Below, one piece after another: positions 20,806 to 29,908 of a DNA stretch of 36,776 bases; within the stretch, counting starts at the first letter, position 1; the number at the start of each line of letters is the position of its first letter. The notes beneath the pieces were generated by a model, which worked only from the letters and a program-made list of their open reading frames with translations, was not told the origin of the DNA and made no database searches. Location of the stretch: positions 1 through 36,776 of the IMG/VR virus record IMGVR_UViG_3300009079_000051, one strand, 5' to 3'. This DNA is from a virus. The translations under genes were made by a program, and so were the position numbers.

Positions 20806-22366
20806 TTTGCCGAAAGGCTTAGGCACCATGAAAGAGCTACTTAACCGAGTGAAGGACGCAAAGAAAACCTGGAATCTCTGGCGGTCAATGTACCAGGAAG
20901 CGTTTGACTTCGCGGCACCAATGCGACAAACGTTCCATCATTACTCGCCAGGACAGCGCAAGAACCGGCATATCTTTGACAGCACAGCGGTTAACGGCTT
21001 AGAACAGTTCGCAAACAGAATACAGCACAGCGTCCTCCCTCCCTGGCGGCAGTGGATGACGTTTGAAGCGGGTTCTAATGTTCCGGAAAAAGAGAAAAAG
21101 GACGCAGATACAAAGCTTCAGAAAACAACCGACACGTTTTTTAAATATTTTAATCATTCAAATTTTGTGACTGAGATCACCCCGGCACTGTCTGACTACG
21201 GAATCGGGACAGGCGCAATCCTGATAGAAGAGGGCGTGTTCGGGCCTGACGAGCCTTTCAAGTTTTCGAATGTCCCGTTAGCTGAATTGTATATCGAGGA
21301 TATAGACAACGTCTGGCGCGAGCAGGAAATCGCTTGTGGTAAAATTCAACAAAATTGGCCGGAGGCTGATATACCGACCAGCATAGCGGATATGGTTAAA
21401 AATGACCCGCTAAAAAAAATCAAGTTGATTAACGGTATGGCGTACGACGCAAAGGAAAAGACCTATTACCATCATATTATATATGAAAAAGAAGAGACGC
21501 TGTTATTTATCCAGGCGTTCAAAACACGGCGGCTAATTCTTTTCAGATGGCATTTAACGCCGGGTGAAGTTTATGGCCGTGGGCCGATACTCCAGGTCAT
21601 GTCAGATATCAGGACGCTGAATAAGGTCAAGGAACTGACGCTACAGAACGCAGCTATCCAAATGGTTGGTTTATATACAGGAATCAACGATGGCATTTTT
21701 AATCCGAATACAGTTCAAATCGTGCCGGGGGCTATTATTCCGGTCGGGCAAAACGGGAACCAGAATCCAAGTTTACAAGCGCTCCCAAGGGCTGGCGATT
21801 TGGGCCTCGGTTCGTTTATCATTGAAGACATGCAGACAAACGTCCGTAAAGCCCTTTTTGTCGAACCTCTTGGGGACATAAGCGACCCTGTGAGATCAGC
21901 AACAGAGATTATGATTCGGAATCAAGAGATGCTTAAACAGGCCGGGGCAGCGTTGGGCCGTTTAAAGACTGAATTAATTGAACCGCTTGTTTCCGCGTGT
22001 GTAGAAATCCTTGGGGTAAGGGGCGTAATCGCTCCGATTGTCCTGGATGGAAAAGAAACGACACTGAAACAAACGTCTCCGTTAGCGGCGGCAGAAGACC
22101 AGGAAGATTTCCAAAACTCACAGGTCTGGTTCAACTCAGTAATGCAGTTAGGCCAGCTATTAGGGCCAGCGGCTGTCCTTGGGACCGTAAAAATAGAAGA
22201 CCTCCCAGGATATTGGGCCAGTAAATTAGGTGTCCCAGAGGATTTGATCAGGTCAAAAGCAGAACGGGACGCACTGGAAGCGGAAGCGAAAGAAGCGGCA
22301 CAAGCACAAATCGGAATGGAGGAAGGCGGTGGAGGACAACAAGCACAACAACAGCAACCCGTTTGA
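20798..22366 (+). CDS. Portal (head-tail connector) protein, T7 gp8 type
   Basis: 522 residues, close to T7 gp8 (536). Family features: an N-terminal helical region (WNLWRSMYQEAFDFAAPMRQ), FDSTAVNGLEQFANRIQHSV followed by LPPWRQWMTF, YGRGPILQVMSDIRTLNKVK in the stem, and EPLGDISDPVRSATEIMIRN in the tunnel/wing region, with a Gln-rich tail. It forms the dodecameric channel for DNA passage. The start overlaps the previous gene by 8 bases. Its 3' end overlaps the next gene by 38. Confidence 0.94.
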   Translation: MADLPKGLGTMKELLNRVKDAKKTWNLWRSMYQEAFDFAAPMRQTFHHYSPGQRKNRHIFDSTAVNGLEQFANRIQHSVLPPWRQWMTFEAGSNVPEKEKKDADTKLQKTTDTFFKYFNHSNFVTEITPALSDYGIGTGAILIEEGVFGPDEPFKFSNVPLAELYIEDIDNVWREQEIACGKIQQNWPEADIPTSIADMVKNDPLKKIKLINGMAYDAKEKTYYHHIIYEKEETLLFIQAFKTRRLILFRWHLTPGEVYGRGPILQVMSDIRTLNKVKELTLQNAAIQMVGLYTGINDGIFNPNTVQIVPGAIIPVGQNGNQNPSLQALPRAGDLGLGSFIIEDMQTNVRKALFVEPLGDISDPVRSATEIMIRNQEMLKQAGAALGRLKTELIEPLVSACVEILGVRGVIAPIVLDGKETTLKQTSPLAAAEDQEDFQNSQVWFNSVMQLGQLLGPAAVLGTVKIEDLPGYWASKLGVPEDLIRSKAERDALEAEAKEAAQAQIGMEEGGGGQQAQQQQPV

Positions 22367-22637
22367 TGACATAGGGTTAGACCTTGACCCTGAAACAATA
22401 AAGAAACATCAGAGTGAACAACAGTCAAGGAATGAACGGCTGGATTTTTTGATACACAAAACGTTTGCACAAACACAGTCAGGCATTGACTTGATGGTCT
22501 TATGGGACGAATCCCTGCGAATGGCTCCAGGTTTACAACCGGGAATGTGTGACAAGGAGGCCGGTATCATCGAAGGGAAAAAAAGTTTTATCAGAAACAT
22601 TATTTTAACTATTAGGAGAATCGAACAAAATGACTGA
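22329..22637 (+). CDS. Bbp19-like small protein in the head cluster
   Basis: 102 residues, GTG start at 22329 with GGAGGAAGGCG upstream, overlapping the portal end. The core FLIHKTFAQTQSGIDLMVLW and the later D-K-E-A-G-I-I-E-G-K-K-S-F-I-R-N-I segment follow the pattern of the Bordetella phage Bbp19 family (short helical proteins encoded between portal and scaffold). Role unknown. It ends inside the scaffold start. Confidence 0.55.
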   Translation: MEDNKHNNSNPFDDIGLDLDPETIKKHQSEQQSRNERLDFLIHKTFAQTQSGIDLMVLWDESLRMAPGLQPGMCDKEAGIIEGKKSFIRNIILTIRRIEQND

Positions 22638-23442
22638 AGCGGATACTAGCACCGATGCTACCCCGACAGACGCAATCGCACCAACAAGCACAGACGATGC
22701 CGCGCAGGTCGCGGAAGCGGTCCAGGATTCAGTGGATAAAACACCCGCAACGTGGAGCCTGGATGATAACGTTCCGGGGCAAGGCGAAGCACCTGAATGG
22801 TTTAAGAGCGAAAAATACAAGACTGTTGCGGAACAGGCAAAAGCGTATAAAGAGTTAGAAGGCAAGTTCGGAGCATTCACCGGCGCACCGGAAGCATATG
22901 ACCCCGTTGACATTAAAGCGGAGCTGAAGGACGCAGGCATAAACATCAACCCTGAAGACCCTATGCTGGCAAAAGCAATGGACTACGCAAAAGAATTAAA
23001 CATGAGCCAGGAAGGGTATTCAAAGCTGGTGAACCTCTACGCTGAAACATTAGCGGCGGAGGAATCAGCGGTTCAGCAATTAAGGGCCGACGAAATAAAA
23101 GCCCTTGGACACAACGCAGAAGAACGGCTATCGAACCTCGGTGCTTGGGCGAGCAAGAACCTTGACACGGAAATGATGGAAGGGTTCCAAGGCCTTGCAA
23201 CGTCCGCTGGAGCCGTTAAGACATTAGAGCGTTTAGTCGCGATGACACGAAGCGCACCGGTTAATCCGTCAAACGCATCACCGGCACCGGGAGTCTCTAA
23301 AGCAGAGATTGAAGAGCTTATGTTCGCAAAGGACGAACACGGCAACCGCAAGATGAGAGACCCTGAGTATGCAAAAATGGTACAACAAAAAATGAATGAA
23401 GTTCATGGCACTGAGCCATATAGAGAGCAAATAGGTGGTTGA
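22630..23442 (+). CDS. Capsid assembly scaffolding protein
   Basis: 270 residues (T7 gp9 is 307). Disordered acidic Ser/Thr/Asp-rich N-terminus, then APEWFKSEKYKTVAEQAKAY and FGAFTGAPEAYDPV, which mark this scaffold family. Helical middle and a C-terminal helix (DPEYAKMVQQKMNEVHG) that would contact the coat protein. AGGAGAATCG precedes the ATG. Directly upstream of the major capsid gene, as expected. Confidence 0.9.
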   Translation: MTEADTSTDATPTDAIAPTSTDDAAQVAEAVQDSVDKTPATWSLDDNVPGQGEAPEWFKSEKYKTVAEQAKAYKELEGKFGAFTGAPEAYDPVDIKAELKDAGININPEDPMLAKAMDYAKELNMSQEGYSKLVNLYAETLAAEESAVQQLRADEIKALGHNAEERLSNLGAWASKNLDTEMMEGFQGLATSAGAVKTLERLVAMTRSAPVNPSNASPAPGVSKAEIEELMFAKDEHGNRKMRDPEYAKMVQQKMNEVHGTEPYREQIGG

Positions 23443-23467
23443 CAATCTGTTTATAAGTTGCTAACAA
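23439..23467 (+). promoter_or_regulatory. Possible internal promoter before the capsid gene
   Basis: TTGACA (23439-23444), a 17-base spacer and a weak TAACAA (23462-23467), overlapping the scaffold stop codon. It could give extra transcription of the highly expressed capsid gene. The -10 is poor, so confidence is limited. Confidence 0.4.
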
Positions 23468-23494
23468 GACAATAGATACAGTCGATACCTCCGA

Positions 23495-23562
23495 TTTTCA
23501 GGAGCCGACACAAGGAACATGGCAATAATTTTTTATTATTTGTTCTTTAGTCGGCCTGAAAA
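23495..23562 (+). promoter_or_regulatory. Long hairpin in the capsid mRNA leader (RNase III-type site)
   Basis: TTTTCAGG pairs with CCTGAAAA, CCGAC with GTCGG, AAGGAAC with GTTCTTT (one G-U), and AATAAT with ATTATT. Together they make an interrupted stem through about 68 bases that ends 42 bases before the capsid start codon. Long interrupted stems of this type are RNase III sites in T7-like late mRNA. Cleavage would leave a structured 5' end that stabilises capsid mRNA. The structure is visible; processing is inferred. Confidence 0.65.
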
Positions 23563-23604
23563 GGCACCCGGCAAAGGGAACCTAAATCAACTGGAGGTAT
23601 AACA

Positions 23605-24468
23605 ATGAGCAAGTACCTAACGAATTCGGCTGTCATTGCCTTTGATAGCGAAGTAAAACACGAATACCAAGGAATGAAAACCCTTAGAAACGCCGTGACC
23701 GTCCGGTCAGGAGTCGTGGGATCATCATATAAATTTGCACGTATCGGTAAAGGGCTAGCAAACCAAAAATCTAGTCAAGCGATAGTTACGCCGATGGACA
23801 TAGAACACGCTAGACAAACAGCGACTATGGCAAACTGGAACGCACCTGAATATACTGATATCTTCGACCAACAGGAAGTTAACTTCGATGAGAAGCAAGA
23901 GCTAGCACAAACGATAGCAAATGCGATCGGTCGTAGGGAAGATCAGATCGTAATCGATGCACTAACAGCGGTGACGTTCGCGGCCACAAATGATGGAGAC
24001 CCAGACACAGGGCGTGTTTTCGATGATTCAGCAACTACTAACTTTACTCTTGACCTCGTTAGATACGCGAAAGGGCATCTTGACGACATCGAATCACCCG
24101 ACGAGGAACGCTATATAGTTCTTAGAGCCTTGGCTCTCCAGAAACTTTTGGAAGACAGCGAAGTTACAAGCTCTGACTATAACACTGTACGTGCGTTAGT
24201 TAACGGTGATCTTGACACTTACATGGGTTTCAAGTTTTTGAAAATTGGATCAAGGGCCGAAGGCGGCCTCCCAGGCGTTGCGGCTGACAGAGTTGCCTAT
24301 GCGTTCCACAAAAGTGCTATCGGACATGCAATCGGACTAGACATGAAAACTACAGTAGATTGGGTCCCAGAGAGAACATCATGGCTATGTAACTGTATAT
24401 ATAAAGCCGGAGCAATAGCACGCGAACCGCAGGCTATTGTTAAGCTTCAGTACGACGAAGGCGTATAA
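23605..24468 (+). CDS. Major capsid protein
   Basis: 287 residues. MSKYLTNSAVIAFDSEVKHE at the N-terminus and ARQTATMANWNAPEYTDIFD followed by QQEVNFDEKQELAQTIANAI match the HK97-fold coat proteins of podoviruses with a T7-like packaging cluster. YMGFKFLKIG and VDWVPERTSWLCN are the later conserved parts. It has the best SD of the window (CTGGAGGTATAAC) and a hairpin leader, as expected for the most abundant protein. It forms the icosahedral shell with the scaffold upstream. Confidence 0.92.
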   Translation: MSKYLTNSAVIAFDSEVKHEYQGMKTLRNAVTVRSGVVGSSYKFARIGKGLANQKSSQAIVTPMDIEHARQTATMANWNAPEYTDIFDQQEVNFDEKQELAQTIANAIGRREDQIVIDALTAVTFAATNDGDPDTGRVFDDSATTNFTLDLVRYAKGHLDDIESPDEERYIVLRALALQKLLEDSEVTSSDYNTVRALVNGDLDTYMGFKFLKIGSRAEGGLPGVAADRVAYAFHKSAIGHAIGLDMKTTVDWVPERTSWLCNCIYKAGAIAREPQAIVKLQYDEGV

Positions 24469-24497
24469 TTACTAGCCAATAAAAGGAGGAAATAAAA

Positions 24498-24749
24498 ATG
24501 GCCTTTGCAGACGGAACTTTGGTAGCATTACAAACAGCAAACAGCGACGCTGGGAAAGTGTGGCTGTACAAAGAAACAGCAACCCTTGCCGCAATCAGGG
24601 CAGCCAACTATTTCAACGATGCCGCAGACACTTGGGGCATGGGGACTGGTGACTTGCTTATCATCCTGGGCAGTGACGGCTTTGGGTTAAACCTAACCAT
24701 CCTTACGGGTGTAAACGTCACTATGGGCGAGGCTCTAACTTCAGCATAA
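24498..24749 (+). CDS. Small structural protein after the capsid gene
   Basis: 83 residues, strand-rich and uncharged (DAGKVWLYKETATLAAIRAA and GMGTGDLLIILGSDGFGLNL). AAAAGGAGGAAATAAAA precedes the ATG, a very strong SD that implies high expression. Small, abundant, capsid-adjacent genes often encode head decoration or fibre proteins; this is inference from context. Confidence 0.55.
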   Translation: MAFADGTLVALQTANSDAGKVWLYKETATLAAIRAANYFNDAADTWGMGTGDLLIILGSDGFGLNLTILTGVNVTMGEALTSA

Positions 24750-24753
24750 TTTA

Positions 24754-24788
24754 AAAGGTGCCACCCTTCCAGTAAAGGTGGCACCTTT
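24754..24788 (+). terminator. Hairpin after capsid genes (partial terminator)
   Basis: AAAGGTGCCACC pairs with GGTGGCACCTTT (12 bp, 11-base loop), followed only by a short T-run. It probably reduces read-through into the tail genes or protects the 3' end of the capsid mRNA, as Tphi does after T7 gene 10. Confidence 0.7.
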
Positions 24789-24801
24789 CTAAGGGGTTGT
24801 T

Positions 24802-25386
24802 ATGACGAGTGCTATCGATATGTCAAGTAACGCATTGCAGCTTTTAGGTGACGATCCTATTTCGTCTTTTGATGATCCTGGGACGGGCGCGCAAGCGGCG
24901 GGGAGCCTCTACCCAGAAACATACAAGGCCATACTTGCGACGTATCCTTGGCATTTTGCGTTAAAGGAGCAATACCTAAGTAGGTTGTCTGCGACACCGG
25001 ACCCCGAAACATACTATCAGTACGCCTTTCAAGTGCCTGTTGACTGCATTCGTATTTGGAAAGTGATGAGCTATAGCCGTTATACAATTGTGGGCCGTTA
25101 TCTCTACAGCAATCAACCATCCCTTTTATGCAGATACATCTATAACGTTGACGAAACAGACCTGCCACCCCATTTGGTTAAAGCGATCGAGTATAAACTC
25201 GCGGCTGAACTTGCGGTGCCAGTTACGGAAGACATGAAAAAAGCTCAGTTTTATGAGCAAAAATATCTTTCACAGATTACACAGGCGCAGACGATTGACA
25301 GCCAAAACCAGCCAATGCAATCGATTATTGACCAGCCGCTTATAGATGTCCGGCTGAGTGGGTCAACTTATGCGTATTTGAGTTAA
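24802..25386 (+). CDS. Tail tubular protein A (gp11-type adaptor)
   Basis: 194 residues, nearly identical in length to T7 gp11 (196). MTSAIDMSSNALQLLGDDPI at the start, LYPETYKAILATYPWHFALK and YQYAFQVPVDCIRIW in the middle, and YKLAAELAVPVTEDMKKAQF near the end are signature blocks. It links the portal ring to the nozzle. AAGGGGTTGTT precedes the ATG. Confidence 0.92.
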   Translation: MTSAIDMSSNALQLLGDDPISSFDDPGTGAQAAGSLYPETYKAILATYPWHFALKEQYLSRLSATPDPETYYQYAFQVPVDCIRIWKVMSYSRYTIVGRYLYSNQPSLLCRYIYNVDETDLPPHLVKAIEYKLAAELAVPVTEDMKKAQFYEQKYLSQITQAQTIDSQNQPMQSIIDQPLIDVRLSGSTYAYLS

Positions 25387-25395
25387 GGGGGGAGC

Positions 25396-27462
25396 ATGGG
25401 TGTTTGGCAGGTACAATCAACGCTAAACCGGGGGGAGTTAGACCCTAAAGTTATAGGCCGGATCGACCTTGAACAATACTATCAAGGGGCTGCAACCGCT
25501 GAGAATGTCGTGTGTATACCACAAGGTGGTCTAACAAAAAGACCGGGACAAGAGTATATCGGGACGGCTCTAGAGGTCGAATATCCCGTAGGTTCAGTCA
25601 GGTTAGAATCCTTTTCTTTCAGCGTGGATGATAACTACCTGTTAGTTTTTACGCCGGGGTACATGCAAGTATATAAAGACGATGTTTTGCAAACGGATAT
25701 CAACGGCACCGGAAACAGTTATTTAGTAACCCCATGGACAGGTTCAGACGTTGGTGAGTTTGATTATATCCAAAGCGCTGATACTATTATAATCACTCAC
25801 CCAGATACAGAGCCACAAAAGATAGTACGGCAAGCTGATAATATCTGGTCACTGAATGACGCATTGATTGAATATGACATACCCTTTTTCGATTATAACG
25901 ATGCGGACAGCCCCGGAACAACAGACGAAGTTCAGACCCTTACTTTTACAAATTTCACCAATGGGGACAGGATAAGGCTTTCATTCAACGGGCTTTTAAC
26001 TGATGAGATTGTATATGATGGTGTAGACCTGGGCGTTTCAACAGCCGCTGACATGAAGAAGGAGCTTGGCCGGTTGCCTAATGTCCAAACTGGATCGGTT
26101 ACTGTTTCCGCTACAACAGCGTTGATTTTTAGAATTACATTTTTAGCGCAGTCCGCAGACGAATGGGAACTGATAAAAGTAACGCCTACATATCTAAAAC
26201 AGGCCACAACATGGACGGTCACGCCAGCAAGGATTCTACCGGCAGGGAAGACAAGACAAGAGCGGGTATGGAGTGCCACAAGGGGCTGGCCCGCCACATG
26301 TACTTTCCACGAGGGGCGCTTGTGGTTCGGTGGTTCGCAGTCGTTACCTAGCACGATTTGGGGCAGCTATGTAAACGATTATTTTAAGTTCGTTCCGGAC
26401 GTTGGGTATGCTGACGAGCCGGTTAGCGCAACACTCCAGACAGACCAGATAAACGCTGTTACGGCGATATACTCAAACCGAAGTTTGCAGATATTCACAG
26501 AGGGTGCGGAATTCTATGTCGCTGAATCACCGATTACGCCTGAAAATATCGCTGTCCAAAGGCAAACGAACCTGGGATCTAAACGGATAAGACCTGTTAC
26601 GATTGACGGTATCACCCTTTTTTTACAACGGACAGGGCGAGCATTATATCAGTTCTTGTTTGTCGATGAAGTACAGGCGAACACAAGTTCTAGCATTTCA
26701 ATCCTGGCCCCCCACTTGATAAAAGATCCTGTTAAAATGGCTGTTAAGCGAGGGAGCGCAACGAATGACGCAAACTATATTTATCTTGCAAACTCCGACG
26801 GGACGATTACTGTTTTTAATACACTGACGAGTGAGGCCGTCGCGGGGTTTACGCAATGGTTTGGGGTTGGTGATGTCCTGAGTATCACAACAGTCGATAA
26901 TATATTATACCTGCTATTGCAACGAACGATTGATGGAAGCCAAGCGCTCCACATAGAAAAAGAAAACCCAGATTATAATCTGGATAGTGTTGTTTATACA
27001 TCCGGAACAGATTTAACAACGATTCCACTCCTTGGGCATCTAGAGGGCGAAACCGTCAAAGTCAAAGCTGACGGGGCGGTCAGAGAAGATGCCGTCGTAT
27101 CTTCTGGATCGATCACAATTGACCCGGCGGCAGACGAAGTCGAGGTCGGACTTGACTACACCCCGCTGATAAAAACAATGCCTATGAATGTTCGGGGGGT
27201 AGAGGGTGGTCCCAGGATTGCCCAGAAGAAACGCATCTTGCGGACGGCTATAAATTTATATGAGAGCAACGGCGTTATTGTTAACGGGCAACGGATACCT
27301 GATAAGACTATCGGCGTAAATCAATTCTCGGCACCGGAACCATACACAGGAATAAAACGAATGTTCCTCCCTGGCTGGAGCATCGAAGCACAACTAACAA
27401 TCACACAAACTACACCCTATGGGTTTACGATTTTAAACATTGCAAACGAGGTGAAAACATAA
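25396..27462 (+). CDS. Tail tubular protein B (gp12-type nozzle)
   Basis: 688 residues (T7 gp12 is 794). N-terminal LNRGELDPKVIGRIDLEQYY and GGLTKRPGQEYIG are diagnostic. The middle has FHEGRLWFGGSQSLPSTIWG and ADEPVSATLQTDQINAVTAI; the beta-propeller-like rest ends in GYGFTILNIANEV-type strands. It forms the distal tube of the short tail. AAGGGGGGAGC precedes the ATG. It ends in TAATG overlap with the next gene. Confidence 0.92.
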   Translation: MGVWQVQSTLNRGELDPKVIGRIDLEQYYQGAATAENVVCIPQGGLTKRPGQEYIGTALEVEYPVGSVRLESFSFSVDDNYLLVFTPGYMQVYKDDVLQTDINGTGNSYLVTPWTGSDVGEFDYIQSADTIIITHPDTEPQKIVRQADNIWSLNDALIEYDIPFFDYNDADSPGTTDEVQTLTFTNFTNGDRIRLSFNGLLTDEIVYDGVDLGVSTAADMKKELGRLPNVQTGSVTVSATTALIFRITFLAQSADEWELIKVTPTYLKQATTWTVTPARILPAGKTRQERVWSATRGWPATCTFHEGRLWFGGSQSLPSTIWGSYVNDYFKFVPDVGYADEPVSATLQTDQINAVTAIYSNRSLQIFTEGAEFYVAESPITPENIAVQRQTNLGSKRIRPVTIDGITLFLQRTGRALYQFLFVDEVQANTSSSISILAPHLIKDPVKMAVKRGSATNDANYIYLANSDGTITVFNTLTSEAVAGFTQWFGVGDVLSITTVDNILYLLLQRTIDGSQALHIEKENPDYNLDSVVYTSGTDLTTIPLLGHLEGETVKVKADGAVREDAVVSSGSITIDPAADEVEVGLDYTPLIKTMPMNVRGVEGGPRIAQKKRILRTAINLYESNGVIVNGQRIPDKTIGVNQFSAPEPYTGIKRMFLPGWSIEAQLTITQTTPYGFTILNIANEVKT

Positions 27463-27995
27463 TGGGAGCCTTAGCAATAGCGAGTATGGGACTAATGGCT
27501 TATTCGGCGGCGGGGCAATACAGCGGAACCAAAGCAGCCGGAGAGATGCAGCGCATGGAATACGAAGCGCAGGCAGAGCTTGAAGAACTGGCAGCGACAC
27601 AGCAAGAGGGGGACCGCAAAGCACGGCTTGCTGAAGCTATGGCGAGTCAGGTTGCGGGTTCCGGAGCTTCTGGCATAGCTGCGTTTCAGGGTTCGCCTCT
27701 TACGATTCTTCAAGCCGACCTCGAAGCGGAACAACGGGCAACCCAGCGGGGCCGGTTCCAGTCTGGGCTTGCGGCTGAAGGCTTCCGAATGAAAGGGAAA
27801 ACCGCAGAGAAGATGGCAGCGCAGCAAGCAAAAATGGGCTTGCTTTCAAACATTTCAAGCATGGCATGGACAGCGGGTAAGGGTTTGAGCCCAAGGGGCG
27901 GCAAGCGCTACAAGGGCAGCTCTGGCGGCAAGGGCTACGGGGCAGGGATAGGCACGACGTATAACCCATATTCACAACAAGGGATGGTGTCTTAA
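27462..27995 (+). CDS. Internal virion protein, gp14-like
   Basis: 177 residues (T7 gp14 is 196). Hydrophobic Ala/Gly-rich start (MGALAIASMGLMAYSAAGQY) followed by a long Ala/Glu/Gln helix and GSGASGIAAFQGSPLTILQA, the typical block of this family in T7-like podoviruses. A Gly/Lys-rich tail follows. Such proteins are ejected and form a channel part in the outer membrane. Coupled by TAATG to neighbours on both sides. Confidence 0.75.
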   Translation: MGALAIASMGLMAYSAAGQYSGTKAAGEMQRMEYEAQAELEELAATQQEGDRKARLAEAMASQVAGSGASGIAAFQGSPLTILQADLEAEQRATQRGRFQSGLAAEGFRMKGKTAEKMAAQQAKMGLLSNISSMAWTAGKGLSPRGGKRYKGSSGGKGYGAGIGTTYNPYSQQGMVS

Positions 27996-29908
27996 TGCCA
28001 ACACAAAAACAGCGGTTCAGAGAGACGGTGCCAATAAAACAGACCGATCTAGGGACGGGGATACCTGAAAGAACTATGTCTCTGGTTGAGAAGCTTCATC
28101 AGTTTGATAACCAGCTCGAAAATTTTGTTGGCAAGGGGTTTGAACTACGAGCGGAAAACGAGGCACAGGCAGGGGCAGAGGAAGCCGAAGCAACCCCACA
28201 GAGAGACGAAGAAGGGAAGTTGCAACAACCACCCTTCAGGGAAGAAGGCATCTTCGACCGACATAGGACAAGAGCTTACAACGCAACGTTAGCCGACGCA
28301 TACAAAGAGTCACAGAAGAACGACAACAGGGAAAATTTAAGCCGTATATTTTTAGAAAATAGCATGGATGTAGCCGGGTACACCGCCTCGGCGGAAGCAT
28401 ATAAGACAGGAGTTTTAAAAAATGTCGACCCGTATATCCAGGCAGATGTGGGCCAGGAATTGGAACGTTCTATCTCTATAGGAAAAACCAAAGTCCAGGA
28501 AAACCAGATGCAAGCGAACCTTAAAACGGCGCAAGGTATTTTCCAGGTAAGCTATCAAAAGAATGCGCTTGAAGCTTCAAGGCTGGCAAGAGAAGGCGAT
28601 ACACTCGGCAGCGGAGAGGCTCTGTTCCAGGCGATTACAAACATAAACAAACTCACAATCGGCAAAGATAAAAAGGAAGAGTTGATTCGTGGAGTCGAAC
28701 GAGAAACCACAGAGCAAACATTCAGATATGCTTTTGACCAGCTACCCATTGAAGAAACAGAAGCGGAAATAAACAAAGTAGAAGATGCCGTTCCAGGAGG
28801 GTGGAAGCCAGACGAATGGGACACGTTTATCAAATCAGCACGAACAGATTTGACGCATAGGAAAACAGTCGAAAGGGCGCAGGCCGGAGTGGTAAGCGAC
28901 GCAGAAGAAGAGAACCTATTTCGCAAACTCGTGAAGAACGAACTGACTGAAACAGACATAGAAACGGCTGCGTTGGACGACCCAGCAAAAAGACTCCGAT
29001 GGTACGGGGTAATGAACCAGAATACAGACAGGGCGAAGGCAGCGCGGAAGGCGGAGAAAGATCTAATCCGTCAAGAAAGGAATGATTTGTACACGATGGA
29101 AACACGGGCAAAGGCGCAGATAGAGTCTGTAGCAGAAGCGGGGATGGATACACTATATTCTAACATGAGCCTAACCATTGACATGATAGACACATCGAAC
29201 GCTAGCACTGCCATGAAAAGAATTTATCGTGACATGGTCAAGAAACAAACCAAAGCCGTAAAAGACAGGGCGATAGAATTAAACACACTAATGCTGGACG
29301 CAGAGATATTAAATAACCTGGGCGGCTGGACGGACCCACAGTTATACGACTTTGTTGACAAGGGGTTGATACCAGATGACGTTTATATCTGGCAGCAACG
29401 CAACAAGGAAACCAAAAACGACCCGAACAATTTTAGGCATGACGTAGTCTATAAGCAGGGCTTAAGAGATTTGCAGAATGCTAAAGAAAACTTGTTGTTT
29501 ATTGGTGGGGGGAACGAGGCCGGAAAAACAGAGAAACAACTCCTGAACAACGACAACCGAAACACCGGGGAGTATCTGAAAGTACTGAGACAATTTGAAA
29601 GGGAATGTTCGCAACCTGGAGCAGATGTCGACGCAATATTGATGAGGCTTAAGAAACCATACCTTGGAAATGTTTCTCAAACCTACATGGAACGTCTGAC
29701 GGAGGGAGCCACGAAAGCGATCACAGAAGCCTGGGATAAAACTGCAAAAAAAACCCCAAAGACGGAGGCTAAACCGAAGGCAGCGGCCAAAGAGAAACGG
29801 GCGGCCCCGACACGGGAAGAGTTTTTGAAGGCTGCAAAGGCGGGGAACAAGGATTATTCAGATCAGGAATTAAATGATTACTACGATAAAGAATATGGTG
29901 GTCAATGA
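27995..29908 (+). CDS. Internal virion (core) protein, gp15-like by position
   Basis: 637 residues (T7 gp15 is 747). Almost entirely helical, rich in Glu, Lys and Gln, with a disordered early region and a Lys/Ala-rich end before a helix (AAKAGNKDYSDQELNDYYDK). Order after gp14-like and before a giant gp16-like gene supports the core role; direct sequence recognition is weak. The stop overlaps the next ATG (ATGA). Confidence 0.65.
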   Translation: MPTQKQRFRETVPIKQTDLGTGIPERTMSLVEKLHQFDNQLENFVGKGFELRAENEAQAGAEEAEATPQRDEEGKLQQPPFREEGIFDRHRTRAYNATLADAYKESQKNDNRENLSRIFLENSMDVAGYTASAEAYKTGVLKNVDPYIQADVGQELERSISIGKTKVQENQMQANLKTAQGIFQVSYQKNALEASRLAREGDTLGSGEALFQAITNINKLTIGKDKKEELIRGVERETTEQTFRYAFDQLPIEETEAEINKVEDAVPGGWKPDEWDTFIKSARTDLTHRKTVERAQAGVVSDAEEENLFRKLVKNELTETDIETAALDDPAKRLRWYGVMNQNTDRAKAARKAEKDLIRQERNDLYTMETRAKAQIESVAEAGMDTLYSNMSLTIDMIDTSNASTAMKRIYRDMVKKQTKAVKDRAIELNTLMLDAEILNNLGGWTDPQLYDFVDKGLIPDDVYIWQQRNKETKNDPNNFRHDVVYKQGLRDLQNAKENLLFIGGGNEAGKTEKQLLNNDNRNTGEYLKVLRQFERECSQPGADVDAILMRLKKPYLGNVSQTYMERLTEGATKAITEAWDKTAKKTPKTEAKPKAAAKEKRAAPTREEFLKAAKAGNKDYSDQELNDYYDKEYGGQ

